Of a stretch of DNA of 6,167 nt, positions 1 to 5,016 are shown piece after piece. The notes beneath the pieces were generated by a model that saw nothing but the letters and a program-made list of their open reading frames with translations, was not told the DNA's origin and ran no database searches. Source of the stretch: JBPYFK01 sp051984675 (GTDB lineage Bacteria > Actinomycetota > Actinomycetes > Mycobacteriales > Pseudonocardiaceae). The stretch lies in NCBI GenBank assembly GCA_051984675.1, contig JBPYFK010000188.1, forward strand, positions 1-6,167, given 5' to 3'. Each line of letters starts with the position of its first letter. Position 1 is the first letter of the stretch. The position numbers and the translations under genes were made by a program.

Positions 1-279
1 GCCACCGCAGAAGGGTTCTGGGTGGCAGTGGTGGAATGCCCGACATCGGGCTGGTGGTCACCGGATGCCCCCAGCGGGTGCGAAAATCCGACGCCACGCG
101 GCTGTCACAACGAGCCCGAGACCGCCGAGCCGTGCGCGCCTATGCGCAGCACTCAAACTCAGGAACGGACGTTGTCCGAGGTCACGCCTACGCGGTTCCC
201 CCGGTTCCCGGCGTCGTGACAGAGGGCTCACGGTTGGTCGCGCTTCGTACCCGAGACGAGGGCACACCCCACGAAAAAT
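1..279. other. Left edge, no recognisable gene
   Basis: I see no gene that I can support here. Plus frame 1 is open from the window edge to a TGA at 217-219, so it could be the last 72 codons of a gene that starts outside the window, but the peptide (rich in Pro, Thr, Cys and Trp) matches no family I know. A second plus frame runs from an ATG at 36 but continues through the hairpin and deep into the HEPN gene, which marks it as spurious. No tRNA or known structural RNA signature was found on either strand. Confidence 0.3.
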
Positions 280-311
280 CGGGCGGCACTGTGACGTTAC
301 AGTGCCGCCCG
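274..311 (-). terminator. Perfect 13-bp hairpin with T-run, intrinsic terminator reading leftwards
   Basis: The arms at 280-292 and 299-311 (CGGGCGGCACTGT / ACAGTGCCGCCCG) are perfectly complementary around a 6-nt loop. Plus strand 274-278 is AAAAA, so on the minus strand the GC-rich stem is followed at once by ATTTTT, the classic layout of a Rho-independent terminator for leftward transcription. On the plus strand no T-run follows, although actinobacterial terminators often lack one, so it might also stop rightward transcripts coming from before position 219. No minus-strand gene lies immediately to its right, so what it terminates is unclear; a small RNA is one option. Confidence 0.7.
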
Positions 312-411
312 CTGAGTCAAACGCCCCGGCGATGTGCCGCGACAAGGCGGTATGGATACGCTCCGGAGCTCGCAACGGCCAGTGTAACGGAGAGAGGGAA
401 AGAGGGCCAGC

Positions 412-1062
412 GTGATGCCGACGTCACCTCCACGGCCACCGAAGTGGGCGACCGATTGGCTATCCGAACCCCGCGCCACACCCTACCTCCGAGCCGCAGG
501 GGACGACTTCCTCAAGCTCTATCGCTGGAACAGCGGGGTGAGCAAAGAGATGTTCGAACTTATCGGATGGTTCGAGGTGGGGTGGCGAAACACGGTCGAT
601 CGGGCCATTACACGACGGCGTCCTGACCATCGGCCGCATTGGCTTCTTGACCCAGAGTTTCCCCTCCAGGAGGGCAGCCGCGCTAAGATCACCAAGGCCC
701 GGGCGAAGCTTCGCCGTGGCGGCAGGGTCGAGCCATCAATAGGTAAGCTCATCGGTGAGCTTCCCATAGGATTCTGGCGCTTCACGATGCGTGGCTACAC
801 AAACACCATCTGGGCGCCCTATCTGAGCCGGGCATTCCCTCACGCGCCGCGACGGCCCCGCCGTGAGGAGATCGACGGCAGGTTGCACGGAATTATTTTG
901 TGCCGCAACAGGATCGCACATCAGGAGCCCGCACGCATCGACGAACTTAAACAGTCCATCGACGACATCTTCACCCTGGGCGAGTGGTTTAATCCGCAAG
1001 CGGCCCAATGGTGGCGCGAGCACACCAAGGTCCTCGAACCCCTCGACCAGCGTCCTGTGTAG
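412..1062 (+). CDS. Abi_2/AbiD-F-like abortive infection protein with HEPN ribonuclease motif
   Basis: This 216-aa protein (215 aa if the ATG at 415 is used instead of the GTG at 412) resembles the Abi_2 family of abortive-infection proteins. The N-terminal half has the family's helical pattern: FLKLYRWNSGVS at 33-44, then a helix with MFELIGWFEVGWRN at 47-60, including the Glu-(x)3-Arg-Asn typical of Abi-like proteins. LPIGFWRF at 117-124 fits the family's conserved central segment. Near the C-terminus, R165-NRIA-H170 followed by QEP is a textbook HEPN RxxxxH active site, usually a metal-independent RNase. A purine-rich stretch at 391-406 can serve as ribosome binding site. Members act as toxins that halt translation upon phage infection, so a role in phage defence or as a toxin is inferred. 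No protein antitoxin is adjacent. The gene ends directly before an integrase relic. Confidence 0.75.
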   Translation: MMPTSPPRPPKWATDWLSEPRATPYLRAAGDDFLKLYRWNSGVSKEMFELIGWFEVGWRNTVDRAITRRRPDHRPHWLLDPEFPLQEGSRAKITKARAKLRRGGRVEPSIGKLIGELPIGFWRFTMRGYTNTIWAPYLSRAFPHAPRRPRREEIDGRLHGIILCRNRIAHQEPARIDELKQSIDDIFTLGEWFNPQAAQWWREHTKVLEPLDQRPV

Positions 1063-1101
1063 AGGTGGTCGAACGCTCAGCGACCCGGCCGGTGCCGCGG
1101 C

Positions 1102-1266
1102 CGACCAACAAGAAAGCTTGCCGCTATTGTGCGCAAGCACATTGCGCCGTTTATCGGCCGGGAACCGGTAGGTCGTATCGATGGCGGCATGTTCGACTCC
1201 CTGTACGCCGAGCTAAGACGGTGCCGTGAGCACTGCACCGGCCGTCGGAAGACCGCAGCCGCTTAG
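1102..1266 (+). pseudogene. Tyrosine integrase relic (core-binding domain fragment)
   Basis: Plus frame 1 from about 1102 to the TAG at 1264-1266 reads RKHIAPFIGREPVGRID followed by FDSLYAELRRCREHC. This is the core-binding (SAM-like) domain signature of actinobacterial phage/ICE tyrosine recombinases, where the pattern 'IRxHIxPxLGxxPVxxLDxxxLDxxYAELRRCRxHC' is common. The homology has no start codon of its own, and the frame begins straight after the stop codon of the HEPN gene. The catalytic domain with the R-H-R-Y residues is missing: the frame stops soon after the CREHC motif and I found no continuation in other frames. It is therefore a truncated remnant, and it indicates past integration of a mobile element at this site. 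Confidence 0.7.
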
Positions 1267-1510
1267 GAACCCGCACTCGTGCTGCCCCTTGGTGCGGTGA
1301 TCGACAGTGCTCGTGGCGCTTGATTAGCTGTCTGCATGACGATCAGCAAGTGTTCGATCTTCTACAGCATTGCAACGCCAAGGGATTCCCGCCCGCAGGC
1401 GTCACGACTGTCAAGACCATAGCCGCCGTCCCGCGGATGCTTTGATGCTCCAAGTCGGGATGTAGCTCCCACCCGTCGCCAGGTTAATGCCAAGATCCTC
1501 CGGCCTATTA
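1267..1510. other. Intergenic, no recognisable gene
   Basis: Both strands were read and no coding segment with family resemblance was found. A 6-bp inverted repeat, CCGCAC (1271-1276) with GTGCGG (1292-1297) around a 15-nt loop, is the only structure noticed, and it is weak. No clear Rho-independent terminator follows the leftward operon that ends at 1511. Much of this stretch may be decayed integrase or other mobile DNA, but that is a guess from its position. Confidence 0.3.
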
Positions 1511-2113
1511 TCAGGATTTTCCGCCGAGGTTGAGGGCTCCGCGCGCATAGCCGTTAGTCTTCGCGCCGTTGGCGACCGAGTGGCGTATCCCGTTATAGAC
1601 CAGGTCCCACAGGGCTCGATTGGCTTGTAGGTCAGCGATTTGGTTGTTGAGGGAACGGTCGGAGCTGTCTTTCAAGAAGAGATCGATACTCGTGCCGTTG
1701 AGGTGCATCTCCACCACCACCAGCTCGTAGGTCTTGACCCAACCATTCCTGGTCCGCACCCAATCCGCGCCAGCAGCACAGAACGTCCCACGTATGAGGA
1801 AGACGATGGCTGCTGCCACGAGCACGATAAATACCCACGTCCACCATTTGCTAGCCCAAGAAAATCCATAGAAAAGGGTCGCGGCGATGACGAAGAGAAG
1901 GACCGTGAAGACTCCTCCGGACCAGGCGGTCCGGTTGGACACTACGTACGACTCAAGGGTGCGGTCACAGCCCTTGGGTGGTCTCGGGGTCGGGGCTGCA
2001 GGGTTATGGGCCCGCATGTTCGTCTCGCCATGTACAGGAGCACGTGGTGGGCGAGGCTCCCCGGTCTTCGGATTAGGCTTGGGTGGCAACTGCGCCGCGT
2101 TCTTGTTACTCAC
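1511..2113 (-). CDS. Two-helix membrane protein, candidate immunity protein
   Basis: This protein has 200 aa from a GTG at 2113. The start rests on a strong Shine-Dalgarno, GGAAGAGGAGG, 4 nt upstream; an in-frame ATG at 2149 would add 12 residues but has no ribosome binding site. Residues 1-48 are Pro/Lys/Arg-rich and probably cytoplasmic. Two hydrophobic helices lie at about 66-83 (FTVLLFVIAATLFYGF) and 90-108 (WTWVFIVLVAAAIVFLI). Residues 115-200 form a soluble domain with alternating strands (WVKTYELVVVEMHLNG, IDLFLKDS) and a helical end (LWDLVYNGIRHSV), perhaps PH-like; I recognise no named family. The gene starts 39 nt after the WxG effector and is last in the operon, the usual place for an immunity gene. 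Membrane location fits protection against a membrane-active toxin. Immunity is an inference from position and topology; a conserved accessory membrane protein is the alternative. Confidence 0.65.
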   Translation of the reverse strand: MSNKNAAQLPPKPNPKTGEPRPPRAPVHGETNMRAHNPAAPTPRPPKGCDRTLESYVVSNRTAWSGGVFTVLLFVIAATLFYGFSWASKWWTWVFIVLVAAAIVFLIRGTFCAAGADWVRTRNGWVKTYELVVVEMHLNGTSIDLFLKDSSDRSLNNQIADLQANRALWDLVYNGIRHSVANGAKTNGYARGALNLGGKS

Positions 2114-2129
2114 GTGTCCTCCTCTTCCT
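2114..2129 (-). promoter_or_regulatory. Strong ribosome binding site fixing the GTG start at 2113
   Basis: On the minus strand the bases before GTG 2113 read AGGAAGAGGAGGACAC, with AGGAGG four bases from the start codon. The earlier in-frame ATG at 2149 is preceded by pyrimidine-rich sequence (the end of the upstream gene, CTCTTCTGA) with no Shine-Dalgarno. This decides the start in favour of GTG and implies that the last gene is translated efficiently on its own, not only by coupling. Confidence 0.7.
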
Positions 2130-2152
2130 GGTCGAGCCCGGGTCGACATACA

Positions 2153-3490
2153 TCAGAAGAGATCGCCCACGAATCGTTCGACCTTCTTGGCCGCACCTTC
2201 AGCTGCGTGTCCGACACCGTCGGCGGCACTACCTACGGCGTGGTTGATCTGGTCACCGTAGTGATCGACAACATAGCCCACCCCAAAGGCTGCCGCCGTT
2301 CCCAGCGCGAGCGTCCCGCTCACGACCCAACCTGGCCCGGGAACCGCCAATCCGGCTGCTTCCGCGGCGCCAACCGCGGCTTCGATTCCTGCTGAGACGC
2401 CCATCGAGGCTGCTGTCCCGCCCACAGCGTTCTCGGTGGTCTTGACGGGGTCCTTTCCATCTGAGATGTCGTTAGCCGCGAAGAATGCTGTCAAAGCGGT
2501 GCCAACGACAGGCAACCGTTTAAGGACTGGAAGACCTTTCTGGAAAGCTTCAGGTATGTTCTGGTCGATCCCCCCGAGTTTCTTGACAAGATCCGATGCG
2601 TTGAGCGTAAGGACTCCTCGCACGCTCTGCGGAAGCACACCGATGATCCGTTCGATCCCTGCTCGATCGGCCTGGTCCTTGTACATCTTCTCGAAGAGTT
2701 CCTGCTGGGCCTCCTGAAGCGCCGTATTCGCCTCCGGTGACAGAGACGGATTCGACCGGAGTGCGGTGGCCAACACCGCCAGGCCCTTGCTCTTGTTAGC
2801 CGAGTTCAGCAGTTTCTGCGACGCACCCGAGAGCCCGCCCGTCAGCGCCACGGCCTTCGACAACGGCATTTGCCCGTAAGTCTTGAGCTTGTCCAGGAGA
2901 TCTTGGTGCTGCTTCGTCGTACCTTGAAGCGCCTCGTGAGCGGCTTTTTCCTTGCCACGTGCCTGAAGTACGGTCGCCGAGACTTCGTTGAATGCGGCAA
3001 CCTGCTGCTGGTGGGTAGCCACAGCGGCATTGTGTTGGCTGACGGCGTTGTCATGTTCCTGCACTTGCTGCGGGCTGACGTTGCCCGTAGGCGCGGGCGG
3101 CGCCGGCCCTGGCCCGGCACTTGGAGGGAGAATTTCAGTATTGGTCACCGTTAGACCCGCATGCGCGGCAACCTCGCGTGCCTGGTTCATCCGGCTTTTG
3201 ACGGTGTCCAGCTCGTCGGCGAACGTCGACAGGGCACGTGAGAGCGTCGAAACGGCGTCCTCCACCTGGGTGGCATTGCCCTTCGCATTGGCCATATGAC
3301 CGCGAAACGTGTCGCCAGCAGCCCCGTGCCAGAAGCTTTCCGATTCGCCTGCTGTACGTGTAAACGCAGTAACGAGCCGGCCGACACCCTCATGCAGTGC
3401 ATTCAGCCAGGACACGTTTGCACGGCAGGACTCCGAGTCACCGACAACCTCGATATTCAGTGGCCCGTCACTCACAGACGCCCCCGCCAT
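2153..3490 (-). CDS. WxG-type type VII-secreted effector with glycine-rich, pore-like C-terminus
   Basis: This protein has 445 aa. Residues 20-110 form an antiparallel helical hairpin typical of ESX/T7SS substrates, with W54-H-G56 at the turn. A Pro/Gly linker follows (122-138), then a Gln/His/Ala-rich coiled coil (139-205) and a mixed helical middle domain (206-325). The C-terminal ~120 residues hold hydrophobic, glycine-spaced segments: GGTAASMGVSAG at 357-368, VVSGTLALGTAAAFGVGYVV at 389-408, and an amphipathic Gly/Ala-rich tail. No catalytic motif of a nuclease, ADP-ribosyltransferase or deaminase is visible. Glycine-zipper C-termini occur in membrane-permeabilising LXG toxins such as streptococcal TelE, so a pore-forming antibacterial effector is inferred. 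Its ATG overlaps the upstream TGA by one base. A GTG at 3475 with GGGGG upstream is an alternative start (440 aa). It could instead be a surface or structural T7SS substrate. Confidence 0.7.
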   Translation of the reverse strand: MAGASVSDGPLNIEVVGDSESCRANVSWLNALHEGVGRLVTAFTRTAGESESFWHGAAGDTFRGHMANAKGNATQVEDAVSTLSRALSTFADELDTVKSRMNQAREVAAHAGLTVTNTEILPPSAGPGPAPPAPTGNVSPQQVQEHDNAVSQHNAAVATHQQQVAAFNEVSATVLQARGKEKAAHEALQGTTKQHQDLLDKLKTYGQMPLSKAVALTGGLSGASQKLLNSANKSKGLAVLATALRSNPSLSPEANTALQEAQQELFEKMYKDQADRAGIERIIGVLPQSVRGVLTLNASDLVKKLGGIDQNIPEAFQKGLPVLKRLPVVGTALTAFFAANDISDGKDPVKTTENAVGGTAASMGVSAGIEAAVGAAEAAGLAVPGPGWVVSGTLALGTAAAFGVGYVVDHYGDQINHAVGSAADGVGHAAEGAAKKVERFVGDLF

Positions 3491-3771
3491 CAGTTGATGT
3501 TGTTGAACTGACTCGTCGCATGCTGATCATTCTCGCCATACGTGGCACGGCTCGCGTCCACGTCATCGCCCGCTTTGGAAGCCGTTTCCGTCAGCGCCGC
3601 AGCCGATTGCGTCAACGACTCCAGCATCGCCGCAACAGCGCCCGTCGATTCGCCAGCATTAGGAGCGTTCGGCGGTGAGGACGGCGCACCACTCATGCCA
3701 TCCGCCGCTTGACGCAGCTCAGCCGCCAGCCGCGAGAGAGAATCCAGGTCGGTGTCTGTGTGCCCTGCCAT
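3490..3771 (-). CDS. Small EspC-like type VII secretion protein with YxxxD signal
   Basis: This protein has 93 aa from the ATG at 3771; a GTG at 3783 would add four residues and overlap the preceding gene. It has the build of ESX secretion-associated (EspC/WXG100-like) proteins: a first helix (8-25, LDSLSRLAAELRQAADGM), a Pro/Asn/Gly-rich turn (28-43) and a second helix (44-77). The C-terminal sequence Y78-GEN-D82 fits the YxxxD/E general secretion signal of mycobacterial type VII substrates. It lacks the WxG of true WXG100 proteins; its neighbour has the W-x-G turn but no YxxxD, so the two may form a complementary heterodimer in which this protein supplies the export signal. Its stop TGA overlaps the effector's ATG (TGATG), which favours coupled, balanced synthesis. 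Ribosome binding site: GAGGTGAGTGAG just upstream, overlapping the end of the previous gene. Confidence 0.7.
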   Translation of the reverse strand: MAGHTDTDLDSLSRLAAELRQAADGMSGAPSSPPNAPNAGESTGAVAAMLESLTQSAAALTETASKAGDDVDASRATYGENDQHATSQFNNIN

Positions 3772-3775
3772 CGAT

Positions 3776-4150
3776 CTACTCACTCACCTCAGTCACGGAA
3801 GCCTGCGGGGCCCGAAAGGTTTCCAAGTCCTGCGGCTCGCCTCCCGCACCCCAGCGCTGTTCCGGAGTCAACCCAGCATCAACAGCGACAACATCAGCGG
3901 ACGAGGCATAGAAAGCCTCTTCCACCTGGGTCTCCGACAAGGCGACCCATGGCTGCTGTTCACCACAGCCTGCCACCAGCAGATCGAGCGACGTGAACAC
4001 AAGCATCGCCAGGCGGCCGTCTTCCAAGGGCTTCAGTGCCAACTGCACCCCGTGTTCCCCAGCATGGCGATCCGTGCACGGAACAAACAGCACCGCGCCC
4101 GCGCGGTCTGCCACGTCAATCTCGTGAGCCCGCTCCTCGTCCGCCAACAA
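3776..4150 (-). CDS. SAV_915/SseB-like protein, possible T7SS accessory factor
   Basis: This protein has 124 aa from a TTG at 4150, which has GAAGGG six bases upstream. A GTG at 4114 (residue 13) is a weaker alternative. It is a soluble alpha/beta protein with the pattern of the actinobacterial SAV_915/SseB-N family: a first strand (AVLFVPC, 19-25), a charged hairpin, then LAMLVFTSLDLLVAGCGEQQPW (47-68) and ADVVAVDAGL (85-94). The biochemical role of the family is not established. It is the first gene of a four-gene operon; its TAG lies 4 nt before the next ATG, and the next gene's ribosome binding site lies inside its last codons. Given the linkage to two type VII substrates, a chaperone or targeting role (comparable to EspG in mycobacteria, but with no sequence evidence of kinship) is a hypothesis. 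Confidence 0.6.
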   Translation of the reverse strand: MLADEERAHEIDVADRAGAVLFVPCTDRHAGEHGVQLALKPLEDGRLAMLVFTSLDLLVAGCGEQQPWVALSETQVEEAFYASSADVVAVDAGLTPEQRWGAGGEPQDLETFRAPQASVTEVSE

Positions 4151-4171
4151 CGTGCGCCCTTCGTACCGTCG

Positions 4172-4191
4172 GTCTCATTCGGGGGTGAGAC
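4172..4191. promoter_or_regulatory. 6-bp inverted repeat in the leader of the T7SS operon
   Basis: GTCTCA (4172-4177) and TGAGAC (4186-4191) are perfect complements separated by 8 bp, and lie 22-41 bp upstream of the TTG start at 4150. It could be an operator or a leader hairpin for the leftward operon. A TAGTCT at 4193-4188 on the minus strand fits TANNNT as a -10 element and overlaps the repeat, but no good -35 accompanies it. Short repeats like this also arise by chance. Confidence 0.25.
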
Positions 4192-4358
4192 TAACGTCCA
4201 GGTGCCTGTGCCTCCCCGCGCACCTTCCCGACCACCCGAACGGAGCAGCGATGAGCTAATTGTGAGATCACCCTGTCAAGCATCTACCGGGACAGGACAC
4301 AGCTGCACGAAACCGGGGTTGTCGAACCGTCCTGCCAGTCAGTGTGCGAACACCACCA

Positions 4359-4543
4359 CTACGCGGCCACCGCCGACAGCTCCACAGGCTCGATGGGTGT
4401 CGGGGGTCTGGTTGGAAGGGCTGGTGGTCGCGCAACATCGCTCACAACACGTTCATTCGCCGCCGGGCCAGGCACAGCGCGGCCTGGGTGTGCTTCTTGC
4501 CCTCGGCGCACTTGTGTCGTAGTACCGCTGACGAACGATCGTT
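4359..4543 (-). pseudogene. IS110-family transposase remnant, C-terminal end
   Basis: The minus strand from 4543 reads AVLRHKCAEGKKHTQAALC, then LARRRMNVL, a TGA stop at 4444-4442, then AMLRDHQPFQ. IS110/IS116/IS902 transposases end with the same pattern (FYxRKRAEGKxHxQAxxxLARRRxNVLWAxLRD). The stop falls exactly where Trp is normally found (TGA for TGG). A frame change follows, after which EPVELSAVAA and a TAG at 4361-4359 give a plausible original C-terminus. The DEDD-type N-terminal domain and the rest of the C-terminal domain are absent, since the ArsR gene begins at once upstream. Non-coding sequence down to about 4265, including TTGACA at 4279-4274, may be the old right end of the element, as IS110 elements lack terminal inverted repeats. 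Confidence 0.7.
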
Positions 4544-4586
4544 TCTGAGGCCAGCGCGAGCCGGTGTCGATGCCATCGCGCACGTG

Positions 4587-4946
4587 TCAGTGCATCCGAT
4601 GGTGCGGGATGCCCCGGACCGTGTGGTCAGCGAACTGAAGCACCTCATCGATCAATGCCGCGAGGTGGTCGCTGGTGAGGCGGTAGAGCATGCGGCGGCC
4701 GTCGCGGCGGACCTGGACGAGTCCTGCCAGCCGCAAACGGCCCAGGTGCTGGGAAACCGAGGAGCGGGAGGCGGCCACTTGGTCGGTGAGGGTGCTTACG
4801 TCCTGCTCGGTACTGAGCAGGCGCAGCAGGTGGAGGCGGGTTGGGTCGGCGAGGTGGCCGAGCACGTTGGCGGCCACCGTCCACTGATCGCCCTCCTCTT
4901 GCCGTTGTGAGGAGGTTGCTGTTGCAAATTCATTGTGCGCGCGCAT
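4587..4946 (-). CDS. ArsR/SmtB-family metal-sensing repressor, KmtR-like
   Basis: This 119-aa winged-helix repressor starts at the ATG at 4946. No Shine-Dalgarno precedes it and the inferred transcription start falls on or near the ATG, so a leaderless mRNA is likely. The ArsR fold is clear: ADPTRLHLLRLL (33-44), recognition helix SRSSVSQHLGRLRLAGLV (60-77), and wing RRDGRRMLYRL (80-90). There is no CxC motif in the DNA-binding helix, so it is not an ArsR/CadC thiol sensor. Helix 5 and the tail carry H94, D107, H108, H115 and H116, in nearly the spacing of the Ni/Co ligands H88, E101, H102, H110 and H111 of M. tuberculosis KmtR, with a matching GIP before the His pair. The D-x-H...H-x-x-E site of SmtB is only partly kept (S92, F105). 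It is divergent from the CDF exporter, which it presumably represses until metal binds. Confidence 0.88.
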   Translation of the reverse strand: MRAHNEFATATSSQRQEEGDQWTVAANVLGHLADPTRLHLLRLLSTEQDVSTLTDQVAASRSSVSQHLGRLRLAGLVQVRRDGRRMLYRLTSDHLAALIDEVLQFADHTVRGIPHHRMH

Positions 4947-4951
4947 GTTTG

Positions 4952-4982
4952 CATAATGGCTATGAACAGGCCATTCTGGCAA
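4952..4982. promoter_or_regulatory. Divergent promoters and candidate ArsR operator between repressor and exporter
   Basis: A 21-bp inverted repeat, AATGGC (4955-4960), 9 bp, GCCATT (4970-4975), sits between the two divergent genes, with CATA/TATG arms at 4952-4955 and 4961-4964 overlapping it. For the exporter, CATAAT at 4952-4957 matches five of six bases of a -10 box, though no good -35 is seen. For the repressor, CATTAT (4958-4953) with TTGCCA (4982-4977) at 18-bp spacing is a plausible minus-strand promoter. The two -10 boxes overlap and the repeat covers them, so one bound repressor dimer could silence both genes. The operator role is inferred. Confidence 0.5.
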
Positions 4983-5016
4983 GCGACGGCGATTCGAGCA
5001 GAGGGGGCGCGGGTTG

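Noticed and set aside
36..626. Plus-strand open frame of 196 codons
   Set aside because: It runs through the perfect hairpin at 280-311 and overlaps more than 200 bp of the HEPN gene, and the peptide is Arg-rich with no family resemblance.
1271..1297. CCGCAC/GTGCGG inverted repeat as a terminator
   Set aside because: The stem is short, the loop is 15 nt and there is no T-run on either strand; it is also far from the nearest gene end.
1457..1470. GGGATGTAGCTC, resembling the 5' end of a tRNA, as a possible tRNA fragment or attachment site
   Set aside because: No D-loop, anticodon arm or T-arm follows; the match is limited to 12 bases and is probably chance.
1640..2395. Plus-strand open frame of 251 codons
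   Set aside because: It is antisense to the membrane protein and the effector end, both of which have better start sites, topology and family features.
4255..4270. Sequence similar to half of a lac operator (AATTGTGAG)
   Set aside because: The second half is missing and no LacI-type gene is nearby; likely chance.
4274..4279. Perfect -35 box TTGACA on the minus strand upstream of the T7SS operon
   Set aside because: No convincing -10 box follows at 16-18 bp, and the motif may belong to the right end of the IS110 remnant.
3752..4522. Plus-strand open frame of 256 codons
   Set aside because: It lies antisense to the SAV_915-like gene and the IS110 remnant, and its translation shows no domain.
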